Assembly: GCA_959606905.1 (NCBI GenBank)
Contig: CAUHML010000005.1
Span: forward strand, 49,464 to 113,463
Reading direction: 5' to 3'
DNA: 64,000 nucleotides
Source of the DNA: an uncultured Bacteroides sp.
GTDB lineage: Bacteria; Bacteroidota; Bacteroidia; Bacteroidales; Bacteroidaceae
Shown: positions 53,392 to 63,142 of the stretch, piece by piece
Position numbering within the stretch: position 1 is the first letter of the stretch
How the letters are laid out: each line of letters starts with the position of its first letter
Program-made: the position numbers and the translations under genes
Notes under the pieces: generated by a model
What the model was told of the DNA's origin: nothing
The model's database searches: none
The model's input: the letters and a program-made list of their open reading frames with translations, nothing else

Positions 53392-54183
53392 TTAAAGATA
53401 CCAGCGAATCGCTCTATAAATGACACTGACTGTTTTTTTCAGTTTCCCCTTCAATGAGTAATCACGTCCTTTGTTAAAGTAAGGATCAAGTTTTACTTTG
53501 TCACGGAAAATAATTTTAGGTGAAAAATCACATGTAATCCACTCTTCCGGGAAACAATATTCGGCAGAAAGCACTTTGCAGTCATGAGTCCGGAAATATT
53601 TGTTGATATGGCTTTCATCATGGACTAACGCCACGATACCTTTTTCATAATCGGCATGGATATTCTCCGACAGAGTTTCTGCCATTTCCAAATAGTCGGC
53701 AGCTTCTCCTCCGTTTATTCCACCCATATAATAGATATATGGCTTGTCTTCCCGGGGAGGTATATACGCCGATGAATGCTTGTTGCGTTCGTAGGGATAA
53801 AATGGCGGATGCTTGAAAGGCTTACGCTTGCCCGGCCACTCTGCCCCTACAAGCTTTTCCCCATTCAGCGGCAATAATTCCTTTCCTACAGGGGCTTTAA
53901 ACTCCGCATTGCTATTGAAAAAGTAAATATAATCCGTCTTCTCTAATTCTTGTCTCACTTGTAGGAACATATCGAAGCGGAAAAGAGAGTCTGCCGGAAA
54001 GCCTGCGTACTCTTTTTTTATCAAGTGTACATTGGCTTCGTCAGACAAAGACATATCATCCGTGAATACATAGTATTCCAATTGGGCAATATCCTTTAGC
54101 AGATACTTCTCACACGATTCAAAGAAACCCTTGAAAAATTGGTTGTACTTGCCTGTACATATATATAGAATAGCTACTTTCAT
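53392..54183 (-). CDS. GT6 family glycosyltransferase (blood-group A/B type)
   Basis: 263 residues. The opening VAILYICTGKYNQFFKGF, YYVFTD and YIYFFNSNAEF are the GT6 pattern. Bacterial GT6 enzymes have NxN (here NSN) where mammalian members have DxD, and are metal-independent. Other conserved parts are MGGINGGEA, LVHDESHINKYF and the CFPEEW segment. B. ovatus BoGT6a of this family transfers GalNAc alpha-1,3 to the Fuc-alpha-1,2-Gal acceptor, like human A transferase. The donor (GalNAc or Gal) cannot be read here. It is encoded next to GT11. Confidence 0.9.
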   Translation of the reverse strand: MKVAILYICTGKYNQFFKGFFESCEKYLLKDIAQLEYYVFTDDMSLSDEANVHLIKKEYAGFPADSLFRFDMFLQVRQELEKTDYIYFFNSNAEFKAPVGKELLPLNGEKLVGAEWPGKRKPFKHPPFYPYERNKHSSAYIPPREDKPYIYYMGGINGGEAADYLEMAETLSENIHADYEKGIVALVHDESHINKYFRTHDCKVLSAEYCFPEEWITCDFSPKIIFRDKVKLDPYFNKGRDYSLKGKLKKTVSVIYRAIRWYL

Positions 54184-54186
54184 ACT

Positions 54187-55410
54187 CTATTGCTTCATTT
54201 TATTTCCGTTGACATGTTCTAATATCCACTGTTTGTCATAATGGTCTTGCAATATTACAGGTACCGGCATGGCGATATACTGATATCTGGAATTCAGTAT
54301 AATGGATCTATAGTTTACGGTATTACACAGAGTTGTCATTATTCCGCACCATAAAAGAATTGTTATAAACCGTTTCCTAACGTAGGAGTGCTGTTCTATT
54401 TCCAGTAAAAGGAAAATGCCTATGGTGGAAAGTACAAATGTCAGTCTGTACAGCATTGTCATATTGGAAATGAACATTACAGCCATCCCTATCCACACCG
54501 CAGCCATACGCGTCCATCTGCATGAGTGATACTGGGCGACTCTGGTGGGATTAAAGTATTGATATACAAGCACTAATAGAGGAAGAAGAAACAATCTGAC
54601 ACCAATGGTAAGAATAAAACCATAAATAGTGATAGCAGAATTGTCGGAAACGCTGTTGCCTCCCCCGAAATACCAGTCCGCGCGCCGTCCCAATAAGTAA
54701 CTGAAGTGTGAAATTATAGGAATTAACACAACAGAAAGCAAGCCGAAAAATACGATTGTCTTCCGTTTGGTGGAGCACAGCCAATACAGCAGTACACTTA
54801 TAGGAATGAAGAATGCGAATGATACATGAATTTGTGTGGCGAACAAGGCAAAAAATAAAGCCGGAAGCCAGGACTTCTTATTGAACACCAAATGCAAGGC
54901 GTAAATATACTGACAAACGGCAAAACCGTATCGTACCCCGCTGGTAGTCATGATGAACTCAAAGAACAGATACATGATGCAGAAACGCATGAAGACTTCC
55001 CCGTATGTATATTCACGCTCCGATGTTTCAATCATATAATTGAATATGACTGTCAGCAAGAAGAAACTCTCTGTTACTGAAAACAACCGGAGATATTGAT
55101 ATGGAATGTTGCCGTTTACCAATATCCAGTTTACGATAGGGATAAAGTAATCCGCGGACTGCTTGTTCACATACGCATAAGAGAAAGGTTTGTCTAAATA
55201 GTGATAAATATTGAGCGAATGCCTGAACAAGTCGGACAATGGAACTTGTAGCCATGCAAGGAATCCTAAGAATAAGGCAAAGAAAAAGTACGCGCTACGC
55301 TCTTGCCTATATATTCCCAACAGAATGTAAGGCAACGCCAGCAACGGCGACAGCAAGAACAATGCCGCTACCGTCACCGTATACAGTCGTATATAACCAT
55401 TATAATACAT
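54187..55410 (-). CDS. wzy: Wzy-like O-antigen/EPS polymerase, EpsG type
   Basis: A 407-residue protein with ~10-12 membrane helices (VTVAALFLLSPLLALPYI at the start) and a large periplasmic loop. A segment TTSGVRYGFAVCQYIYAL near 155 resembles the EpsG-family R-x-x-F/L-A region. It is the probable polymerase joining flipped repeat units. A second EpsG-like gene (55425-56358) is frameshifted, so this copy is the likelier active polymerase. It stops 3 bp before the GT6 start. Confidence 0.78.
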   Translation of the reverse strand: MYYNGYIRLYTVTVAALFLLSPLLALPYILLGIYRQERSAYFFFALFLGFLAWLQVPLSDLFRHSLNIYHYLDKPFSYAYVNKQSADYFIPIVNWILVNGNIPYQYLRLFSVTESFFLLTVIFNYMIETSEREYTYGEVFMRFCIMYLFFEFIMTTSGVRYGFAVCQYIYALHLVFNKKSWLPALFFALFATQIHVSFAFFIPISVLLYWLCSTKRKTIVFFGLLSVVLIPIISHFSYLLGRRADWYFGGGNSVSDNSAITIYGFILTIGVRLFLLPLLVLVYQYFNPTRVAQYHSCRWTRMAAVWIGMAVMFISNMTMLYRLTFVLSTIGIFLLLEIEQHSYVRKRFITILLWCGIMTTLCNTVNYRSIILNSRYQYIAMPVPVILQDHYDKQWILEHVNGNKMKQ

Positions 55411-55424
55411 GATATGAGCTATTA

Positions 55425-56358
55425 CTAATATCCGAACAATGTTTTTTGATGCTCTAAACTGAAATCAAAGAAACTGTACGGAACAAGATGAAACCATTCA
55501 TCTCTATAAATCAAGACAATGAGTATTCGCAAAACCAATATCGCGACAACCGCATATTTTAATATTTTCAATCGCTTGGCCGCTTCCTCCTGATACAGGC
55601 TGTTTATAAAGAGTACAACCGCATATTGCGAGAAGAACATACCGAAGCGGAAAAGGGCTAAAACATGGAAGTGCCCATATGTTGACAATCAATGCTGACA
55701 AGGCGAATGAAACATATAATTTGTCCTTTTCAATCTCTTCTTTATATTTGTTGCCGTAAATATAATAAAACAACAGGCACGCAAGTATGAATAATGTATC
55801 CAACAATTGCGCCAAGGGAACCGCCTCCCGCTCCATGCCTGTTACCAAGTATTTACTATCACCATAGCACCAATAAAATATATATGACACGGATACAGCC
55901 AATGACTGCCTGATTGCGCTATAATATCCGAGCAGGAGTGTACTTGTCATCAGGACAAAAACAGCAAACGCGACATGTGAAGTCGACTTATTCAGAAACC
56001 ATAACAGGGAAGCGGTCGTTATGAATGAAGTGATGATAATGAGAGAATACGGCTCTTTTGAAATGACCAGTCCTATAATTCTAAGAAATATCTGAAATCC
56101 TTCCTCGAAATTAGAGGAAGAGTCAAAAGTGTACCAAGGTGTATTGTCGAATGGCGTGTTGGAGAACAAGTGCCTTACATGTCTGTAATAATGCGCCGTG
56201 TCGTTTAATATTGGTAAGTCTCTAAATCCAAAGAATATAAACAGCAGAAGAAAACACATGACGATTTGTGTATTTTTCTGCACCTTTTCTCCTTTAAAAT
56301 GCCAAGATATATACTCAACAAGCAAAAAGGAGAGACAAAACAGGATTATAACTGACAT
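55425..56358 (-). pseudogene. EpsG-like membrane protein gene with frameshift
   Basis: Reading from ATG 56358, ~225 codons of an EpsG-like protein (eight or so helices; LGYYSAIRQSLAVSVSYIFY is the family motif) run into a shifted frame. From ~55685 the correct continuation is in the neighbouring frame: LALFRFGMFFSQYAVVLF through to HQKTLFGY, stop at 55425. The shift lies near 55660-55690, a region with two TTTT runs. The two pieces add to ~310 residues. The gene overlaps the GT4 gene by 13 bp. It could be an inactivating mutation, a slippage site or a sequencing error. Confidence 0.75.
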
Positions 56359-57530
56359 TTCATTTCGCTATTAAACAACCTTATCCATAGTTTTACCACG
56401 TTTTCAGGCATAAGACGTTCCATTGAGTTCATCACATTCATCACATAATCCACTTTAAAATTATCCGCCAAACGTAATACCTTATCAGCATACTTATCCA
56501 TATCAAACGGCTTCACAAGAAAGCCATTCTTGCCATCCTCAATTATTTCATGTATGCTTTCAAAAGAATCAAAAGCAATGGGTACGCAACCGAATTGCAT
56601 CGCTTCTGTCAATACAAGTCCCCATCCTTCATGATTGCTAGTCAAACAAAAAATGGAAGACTCTTTGTAATATTTGATAGGATTTGCAAACCCTGCAAAC
56701 TCTACACGCTGCAATGATAGTTTTTTACTCAATTGTTTCATTTCATTGCTAAATGGTCCGTCACCAACAATCACAAGATTCCAATCCGGTAATTGTTCTT
56801 GTAGCTTTTTCCAAACTAACAAAATACGATCCGGCCTTTTTTGGGAAAAAAGTAGCCTACCACACCATAATAGCTGTTTCTTTTTCTGATAGTTATTCAT
56901 CTCATAGGGAAATGATAACATATTATTAATAGCTGTTAGTTTAGAGGATTCTTTTATACCAGACAATTTGATATATGATTCCTTAAATTCATTACTTAAT
57001 AATACAATCCTGTCACTATTAAGATACAGATTCTTGTACATCCGACATTGATCATACATGAAAATGTAACGGAGAGGGAAACGTGTACATACATCCCGCA
57101 AAAGATTAATAATATTCTCTTTTAAAGACAAATATTTGAAACTCACAAGATTTCTATTTCCTTTTATTCGCATATCTGGCGAGAAATGCAATACAGAAAT
57201 CAGTTTCACACCGGACAAACTTTTTACTTCATAACAAGTACGGTTATAAAGTTCCGAATGGGAATTCTGATTCAACAATATATCCACCTTTTCCTCTTTT
57301 AGAATATGTGCCAACGCCTGTACGTTCTCGATGCAATAATCCAAAGTTTTAGGTAGGAGCACTTGTTTGGCTGGTAGTGTATAAGGTTTGCTGTAAGGAG
57401 ATTTCCGACAAGCGACAAACAGCACTTCTACCCCTTCCTTTATCAGTCCCTCGGCCAATGAAACAGAAACACGCTCAATCCCTCCGATAGTGGGATTAAA
57501 CTCTTGTACATTACAGATTGCTATCTTCAT
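56346..57530 (-). CDS. GT4 family glycosyltransferase
   Basis: 394 residues, GT-B fold. The N-terminal VQEFNPTIGGIERVSVSLAE is the glycine-rich acceptor loop. The C-terminal domain has LLWCGRLLFSQKRPDRIL, WNLVIVGDGPF and SNHEGWGLVLTEAMQFG, the E-x7-E motif that binds the nucleotide sugar. A retaining transferase that adds an internal sugar to the repeat unit; the donor is unknown. It overlaps the pyruvyltransferase gene by 4 bp and the EpsG-like gene by 13 bp. Confidence 0.92.
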   Translation of the reverse strand: MKIAICNVQEFNPTIGGIERVSVSLAEGLIKEGVEVLFVACRKSPYSKPYTLPAKQVLLPKTLDYCIENVQALAHILKEEKVDILLNQNSHSELYNRTCYEVKSLSGVKLISVLHFSPDMRIKGNRNLVSFKYLSLKENIINLLRDVCTRFPLRYIFMYDQCRMYKNLYLNSDRIVLLSNEFKESYIKLSGIKESSKLTAINNMLSFPYEMNNYQKKKQLLWCGRLLFSQKRPDRILLVWKKLQEQLPDWNLVIVGDGPFSNEMKQLSKKLSLQRVEFAGFANPIKYYKESSIFCLTSNHEGWGLVLTEAMQFGCVPIAFDSFESIHEIIEDGKNGFLVKPFDMDKYADKVLRLADNFKVDYVMNVMNSMERLMPENVVKLWIRLFNSEMKCQL

Positions 57531-58591
57531 GCGAGTATGGATTTCAAATAATTCAATGAACTTTCCCGATAAGCAGAAAGCCGTTGATTGACAGTCTCAT
57601 AATTTATAGAAGGAGCAGCAATTGCATCATCCACATCATTAACGATACGCCGTTTTATTCCAAGAATGTCCAGCAGATTAGATATCCTGAAAACCTTGGA
57701 AGGCTCACTGATATATACATAGAACGGCTTGCCGAACAACATGGAGAAAACGGTAGCGTGAAAGCTGTCCGTTATGACTACTTTTGCAGAGGCTATGGCA
57801 TACAACCATTCTTCTATGGGAAGAAATTCCATGTTTTTCTTTCGTTCCGGTTGCAAATACCCGTAATGCTTACGGATAGGAAGTCCTGTCTTAACAGATA
57901 ACCCTTTGGCAAAAGCATTCATTTCTGCGGTATCGGATAATGAAAGAAACAATATCTCGTTTCTTTCTTCCACTTTGTGCGGCAATAAGTCTCTGTAACT
58001 TTCAAGCAACAATGTCGGGTCAATCACTTCCACCGCATCAATCCCGTTACGTCGCAGAAACTCTACCCCGAATTTCTCACGAACTGCAATTCTCTTGAAT
58101 AAAGAGAGGGCTTTCATATCCAATTCGGATTTTCTTCTCTCCTCGTCCTTGATGTTGCCGAAACTGGCCGCGTATGCATACCTGTTTTTTACATCGTTCT
58201 TCAGAAAAGAAAAACAGAAAGCTGTCCGTAAGTTCTGGGTTATCCCCGGATTCCAAACCTGGTCGCTGCCTATCAGATAATAGTCGCCCTTATTCCACGG
58301 GTAGGACTCCAGCTCAGCTGTAGTATGAAAATTACCTATCTGATTGGGACAATGCTTCTTGCTGAATCGCTCCGCCAGCGCAAAACAATGTGAGTATCCC
58401 TTCATCCACTTATGCAGACCAAGCAATACCCTGTATTTGAGGCTGTAAGAGAAACGTCTGTAATCCATGTCCAAATTGATGATGTAGGGTACATGACCGA
58501 GATTCTCTATTGTCTTGTACAAGGCGTATGCCTGTAGTACAGCTCCATAGTTCGGTTCTTTGTGTATGGTGAGGATATTTACATTGTGCAT
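57527..58591 (-). CDS. Polysaccharide pyruvyl transferase family protein
   Basis: 354 residues. NILTIHKEPNYGAVLQAYAL, LIGSDQVWNPGI and VITDSFHATVFSMLFGKPFY are the hallmarks of the CsaB/PssM-type pyruvyltransferases. They attach a ketal pyruvate from phosphoenolpyruvate to a sugar, adding a negative charge to the repeat unit. It is encoded between the TPP enzyme and the GT4 and overlaps the latter by ATGA. Acceptor sugar unknown. Confidence 0.9.
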   Translation of the reverse strand: MHNVNILTIHKEPNYGAVLQAYALYKTIENLGHVPYIINLDMDYRRFSYSLKYRVLLGLHKWMKGYSHCFALAERFSKKHCPNQIGNFHTTAELESYPWNKGDYYLIGSDQVWNPGITQNLRTAFCFSFLKNDVKNRYAYAASFGNIKDEERRKSELDMKALSLFKRIAVREKFGVEFLRRNGIDAVEVIDPTLLLESYRDLLPHKVEERNEILFLSLSDTAEMNAFAKGLSVKTGLPIRKHYGYLQPERKKNMEFLPIEEWLYAIASAKVVITDSFHATVFSMLFGKPFYVYISEPSKVFRISNLLDILGIKRRIVNDVDDAIAAPSINYETVNQRLSAYRESSLNYLKSILA

Positions 58592-58603
58592 AATTGATAA
58601 TTT

Positions 58604-60364
58604 TTATTTAGTGCGACCGATGTGTTCAGTTATTTTTCGCTGGACACTTTCCGGCAGAATGGCTTTGGCGATTCTTTTTGCAATGCCTTTCGCCGATTCG
58701 TTCAATGTGTTCATATACAGAATCGAGGCGTTTTCGTCCACTTCGTTGGTAAAAGCTTCCCAAACCAAAGGTTTGTCCGTCAGTTTGCAGGATGTGAACC
58801 AATCTATGTTCTCAAGAAAACTGTTTTTATCGGTTGACGCACGATATTCAAATCCTAAAGCACCGGCAAAATCACGGACCAATCTCGGCGATTGCGCGCC
58901 GAAATGACCACGAGCCGCAAAATATTCATTGGCGGCATCACCGAACTTGAAAGCCGGATGAAGGTAATTTTTAAACTCTATTCCTTCTCCGTTATTTACA
59001 AGAAGAATTCTTATGTTATTTTTAATATAGTGGTTGCCAAGGGCGTTGAGATCATAAAAGAAAGCTAAATCGCCCACCACTAAAAAAGATATTTTTTGGG
59101 GGGCATTAAATGAAGCTCCAACAAGTGCCGATATAGGTCCGTCAATACCAAATCCACCAGTATTACATTGGAAATGAACGCTGCCGGGAATATTAAAGTA
59201 ATTCCATGAACGCAGAGAGTTCAAGATACCGACATGGAGAATTGATTCGTCCGGCAGCTTTCCCGATAGTTGGCTTGCCATCCAGATATTCGAAAAAGGT
59301 ATGGTGTCGACATTGATTTTGGCGCGTGTAGTCTCTATTTCCGTCCGGCATTCTTCAAGGAAAGTGTTTTTTGCTTTTGCCGGGACATCCATAGAAGCAT
59401 AATGACGGAAAAACCATTCTTCTTCGGTTTGAAATACATATTTCAACTTTCTAAAATGGTCGCGAAGTTCACCGTCAGGATTTACCCGCCACACTTCTTG
59501 TGGAAAAGCCTTCATATATGCTCCGGACACTTCTCCGATGTGTATGAGGAGACCTACATGATTAATCTCACAATCTTTTTGCGATTGAGAACTTAATAAG
59601 GGGAGCAACACTTTAAACCGCCCATTATAGCCACTCGTATTATCGCAAAAAACCACAGCACCGTATTTCTCGCAAAAGGCATCGACAGCTTCTGTCAGGC
59701 CTGAAGTGAACCGTGAATGGTTACCCACGAATATGGCTATACGCACGAAATCGCCTAATGGAGGAAGAACGTCAGTGTAGCCAAACCGGAATATGGCATT
59801 GGCCGGAATAATTTCTTTCACAGTATAATCACCGGACACAAGCGTCACACAATTAATATGTGCCGGTCCGCCACCATTACGGCGCAACGCAAGAATGGCT
59901 TTGTTGGCTTTTATCGTATTGCCCCATTCATCATCAGCATCTTTACAAAATTGAAGATGAACACTGCAAACGTATGTATCTTGCGGATGGCTCAAACGAT
60001 TGATCGTTTGAGGATTTAAGTGTCCGTATGTATCCACCTCACGGGCACCGGTTATGGCAAGTACAGGCAATTTGCGGTAATGCGCTTCAGTTATCGCCGG
60101 GAAATAGTCTCGTGAAGCTGTCGCACCCGTACAAGTGATAACAACCGGCTCACCGCTTTCTGCGGCTAAGCCGCATGCCATGTATGCGGCAGAACGTTCA
60201 TCAACACAAGAGATAACATCGAACCATTTGTCATATTGGACACTGGCCACGAATGGCATGTTGGTTGTTCCCGGAGAAGCGATGATTTTCTTTATTCCAT
60301 GTTGTTTCAAAAGAGAAACAAGGATTTGCACATTGCGTTCAGCGCTATAATATTTAGTTTCCAT
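58604..60364 (-). CDS. Thiamine-pyrophosphate enzyme, MenD-like, in the polysaccharide locus
   Basis: 586 residues. The N-terminal Pyr domain has IIASPGTTNMPFVAS and CVDERSAAYMACGLA with the catalytic Glu. The C-terminal PP domain has VVGDLAFFYDLNALGNHYIK, then RILLVNNGEGIEF, corresponding to the GD...NN motif that binds Mg-TPP. The whole resembles MenD/acetolactate-synthase-like enzymes, but an isolated menD function would be odd here. It may make an unusual branched or keto-sugar precursor. Operon position after an epimerase-like gene supports a role in the polysaccharide pathway. Exact reaction unknown. Confidence 0.85.
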   Translation of the reverse strand: METKYYSAERNVQILVSLLKQHGIKKIIASPGTTNMPFVASVQYDKWFDVISCVDERSAAYMACGLAAESGEPVVITCTGATASRDYFPAITEAHYRKLPVLAITGAREVDTYGHLNPQTINRLSHPQDTYVCSVHLQFCKDADDEWGNTIKANKAILALRRNGGGPAHINCVTLVSGDYTVKEIIPANAIFRFGYTDVLPPLGDFVRIAIFVGNHSRFTSGLTEAVDAFCEKYGAVVFCDNTSGYNGRFKVLLPLLSSQSQKDCEINHVGLLIHIGEVSGAYMKAFPQEVWRVNPDGELRDHFRKLKYVFQTEEEWFFRHYASMDVPAKAKNTFLEECRTEIETTRAKINVDTIPFSNIWMASQLSGKLPDESILHVGILNSLRSWNYFNIPGSVHFQCNTGGFGIDGPISALVGASFNAPQKISFLVVGDLAFFYDLNALGNHYIKNNIRILLVNNGEGIEFKNYLHPAFKFGDAANEYFAARGHFGAQSPRLVRDFAGALGFEYRASTDKNSFLENIDWFTSCKLTDKPLVWEAFTNEVDENASILYMNTLNESAKGIAKRIAKAILPESVQRKITEHIGRTK

Positions 60365-60368
60365 AGAT

Positions 60369-61460
60369 TTATTTTCCGATAACCAAAAATATGCGATTAA
60401 ACAACGGTTTTGGCATATATCTCACAAGCAATTGTTTTACTCTGTTTTTAATACCCCTTATATTTTGCAATGGTACATACGAATTTGCAAGCCGGGCATG
60501 ACAAGGAGCCGGGATTGACCTGAAGTTTTCCGTTTTAAGGAATTCGGTAAGACAATGCTCCAACCCCTTTTTCACTTCCGTAAATTTCAAATCTGGCAAA
60601 ATGCCCATCAACTTGGCATTATTGAATCTTCTGTTGTAAAGCCGATCGTACTTTGCGTGCCATTGCCCTTGTCTGAACCTGAGATTCAAACTTTCATCCG
60701 TCCATTTTACACGCATTTTTATGTTTCGCTCACGAAGAAGAACCATCTTATATATATCGAGAATCTCATTCCACTTCAACGATTGATTCGTTGTTATGGT
60801 AAAGTCCTCGCCGAACGCTTTGTCATTCCCGATCAGTTTACTTATGGCAAAAGCTACATCTTTCGCAAAAGTAAGTGTGGTGTATTGTTGTGCTATATCT
60901 TTACTGAACAAGACCTCTCCACCGTTAAGACAGCGCCATAACCACAACTCTTTCTCATAACATCCCAGTTGCAAACGATTAGAGTTAAAAGTTATATAGG
61001 GCCTTACAATTGTCCAGTTTGTCAATCCGGTCTGTCGCAATATATTTTCACATAACGCCTTGTTTATCGGATATGGCTTTACTGCCAAAAGCTCTTTATC
61101 GGTAGTTACGTCGAGCAAACGTGGGGTCTTTTCTGTGATTATCTCATCCAAATCAGAGTATTCTGTAGCCGATGACAAAAAGAAATATTGGTCAGTAGAC
61201 TTTAGCAGCAAACCAATCCTTTGCCGGAATACCGATTCGCTATATATCATAAAATCAATGACAGCGTCCCAATGATTCCGCATAAGGATGTTTTCCAGTT
61301 CACTTTGGTTCAGTACATCGGCTTTCAAATATTGTACATTTTCTTCTGATGAATGCTCTGAACGAGACGTAACACAAATTTGGATGTCCTGATTTTGTCT
61401 CAAAATGGCAATAAGTGGAGTACCTATCGCACCTGTTCCTCCTAATATCAAGATTTTCAT
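60369..61460 (-). CDS. NAD-dependent epimerase/dehydratase-like protein
   Basis: 363 residues, extended SDR fold. KILILGGTGAIGTPLIAIL is the NAD-binding motif. The catalytic-site region (FFLSSATEYSD; KPYPINKALCENIL) has a Tyr and Lys separated more than in classical YxxxK, so activity should be checked. WTIVRPYITFNS follows. It belongs to the branch of NmrA/epimerase-like proteins. It probably modifies a nucleotide sugar together with the neighbouring TPP enzyme. It overlaps the flippase gene by ATGA. Confidence 0.8.
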   Translation of the reverse strand: MKILILGGTGAIGTPLIAILRQNQDIQICVTSRSEHSSEENVQYLKADVLNQSELENILMRNHWDAVIDFMIYSESVFRQRIGLLLKSTDQYFFLSSATEYSDLDEIITEKTPRLLDVTTDKELLAVKPYPINKALCENILRQTGLTNWTIVRPYITFNSNRLQLGCYEKELWLWRCLNGGEVLFSKDIAQQYTTLTFAKDVAFAISKLIGNDKAFGEDFTITTNQSLKWNEILDIYKMVLLRERNIKMRVKWTDESLNLRFRQGQWHAKYDRLYNRRFNNAKLMGILPDLKFTEVKKGLEHCLTEFLKTENFRSIPAPCHARLANSYVPLQNIRGIKNRVKQLLVRYMPKPLFNRIFLVIGK

Positions 61461-62971
61461 CGCACAAATTTTATCTTTCGCATAAATGAATTAAAATAGT
61501 TCCGCTCATAATTGTTAAGAGACAGTCTGTATGATACAGGCAGATAAAACACAGAGAAAGCGATAATACCCAAGCCCAATTTGCCCCAATCGGAAAAATC
61601 AGTATATGGCAATATCAACAGACCTGCTACAACAAACAATGAGGGCACCAAAGACATCTTTAATATTTCTATCCAAAACTGCCGTACATTTATTCCGATT
61701 ACCCGGGCATACATCTTGTTCAATATCGGTCCGTATGTGATTACGATGCATAAGAAAATGGGGAAAGAACACCCCACGGCACCCCAATATTTCGCACAAG
61801 GGAATATGGCGACGAAGCTCAATAATGAAGCGAATATCACAATAATCGTTTTCCTTTTCATCTTATTGTATGCCATCAATATGGAATTCCCCAGATTCTG
61901 TATTGAGGGGATTGTGGTACATACAAAAATCATCAAAGTAATGTAGTAGACAGACATATACTCTTCACCCACCCAAAGGGTTATAAATGATTTTCCGAAT
62001 ATCACAAAACCCACTATAATGTACGATATTACCGCATATTGGATTCGTCCTGTTTTTATGAATAAATCCGATATTTCTTTGGCAGTGGTATTGGAAGTAA
62101 CCATCCGTGTAACCTTTGGGAGGAATACTGAACTTATAGCCGAAGAAAACAGATAAAACATTCCCTTTAATTGAATGGCTAACGAAAAAATCGCTACCAT
62201 TGTTGTCCCTTGAAAGATTCCTAATGCCCATTGTCCCGAGTTCCAATAAAACTGTTCGGTTATAGCCGCAAGAAAAATCCAAAAAGAGTAAAATAGGATT
62301 TCTCTGAAAAAGTTCCAATTCATTTTTCCAAAGACAATCTTTATTTTGAGTTTATGCCGGCAATAAAAAGCATTGCCGAACAGAAATGCAATATTGAATA
62401 TGGTTTGTACAACTACTAATCCAATAGCTTTATACCCCAATCTTAAAATCACAATCATTACAATGGTAGATAGAACGATACGGGCTATTTGGGCTAATTT
62501 TTGAAAAATAAAATTTTCATACGCATTTATTATTGATCCGTAAACACTAAGCGGAAAGGTCAAGGCAAGATTTATTAATAATATTAACAGTAGAATTTTT
62601 GCTTTCGACAGTTCTTCCGGCGACATGGATTTGTCGAATAGATTATCCACATTGAAGCAAAGGATTATTCCAATACACAAAGCAAATAGACCTATGGCAC
62701 AAAACAACTTCAAAAACATTCCAAACATTTCATATTGTTCAGTCGTTTTGTTTTCCGTCCGCAACTTTGCGGTGTATCTTACGATAGCATTGCCAAATCC
62801 GAAATCCAAAATGGTCAGATAGGAAATTACTGATGCAACCAGTGAGAATAAACCATACTCATTTTGTCCCAACATACGTAACATATATGGGGTGTATAGT
62901 AATCCTACTAAAGCATTTATTCCTATTATGACGTAGTTAAGAGCGGCTCCGGCCTTAATTTGGTTCTCCAT
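61457..62971 (-). CDS. wzx: Wzx-type oligosaccharide flippase
   Basis: 504 residues with about 12-14 membrane helices, of the MATE/MVF-like polysaccharide-export family (LNYVIIGINALVGLLYTPYM start; LDFGFGNAIVRYTAKL near 60). It flips undecaprenyl-linked repeat units to the periplasm for polymerisation. It is the first intact gene after upxY and the sugar-transferase remnant, and is translationally coupled to the epimerase-like gene. Confidence 0.9.
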   Translation of the reverse strand: MENQIKAGAALNYVIIGINALVGLLYTPYMLRMLGQNEYGLFSLVASVISYLTILDFGFGNAIVRYTAKLRTENKTTEQYEMFGMFLKLFCAIGLFALCIGIILCFNVDNLFDKSMSPEELSKAKILLLILLINLALTFPLSVYGSIINAYENFIFQKLAQIARIVLSTIVMIVILRLGYKAIGLVVVQTIFNIAFLFGNAFYCRHKLKIKIVFGKMNWNFFREILFYSFWIFLAAITEQFYWNSGQWALGIFQGTTMVAIFSLAIQLKGMFYLFSSAISSVFLPKVTRMVTSNTTAKEISDLFIKTGRIQYAVISYIIVGFVIFGKSFITLWVGEEYMSVYYITLMIFVCTTIPSIQNLGNSILMAYNKMKRKTIIVIFASLLSFVAIFPCAKYWGAVGCSFPIFLCIVITYGPILNKMYARVIGINVRQFWIEILKMSLVPSLFVVAGLLILPYTDFSDWGKLGLGIIAFSVFYLPVSYRLSLNNYERNYFNSFMRKIKFVR

Positions 62972-62994
62972 TTTTTAATTCATATTTAAATGCT

Positions 62995-63141
62995 TCAGAA
63001 CTTCTTGCCAAATACGTTGGAACAGAACGTGTTGAGCAGAATCTTGAAATCGAACAGCCACGAACGGTGGCCCCAATAATAAAGGTCGTACTCCAGCCGG
63101 CGCAACATCTTTTCCATGGTGTCAGTATAGCCGTTGTAAGC
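62995..63141 (-). pseudogene. C-terminal remnant of a second initiating sugar transferase
   Basis: On the minus strand 48 codons encode AYNGYTDTMEKMLRRLEYDL, then YYWGHRSWLFDF and the end VFGKKF with TGA at 62995. This matches the C-terminus of the intact transferase at 50359 (YNGYTDTIEKMLRRLRYDLF; HRSWWFDFKIL; VFGKKF). Everything upstream is missing, cut at about 63141 next to the inverted-repeat element. A full sugar transferase probably once stood between upxY and wzx. Confidence 0.88.
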
Positions 63142-63142
63142 A

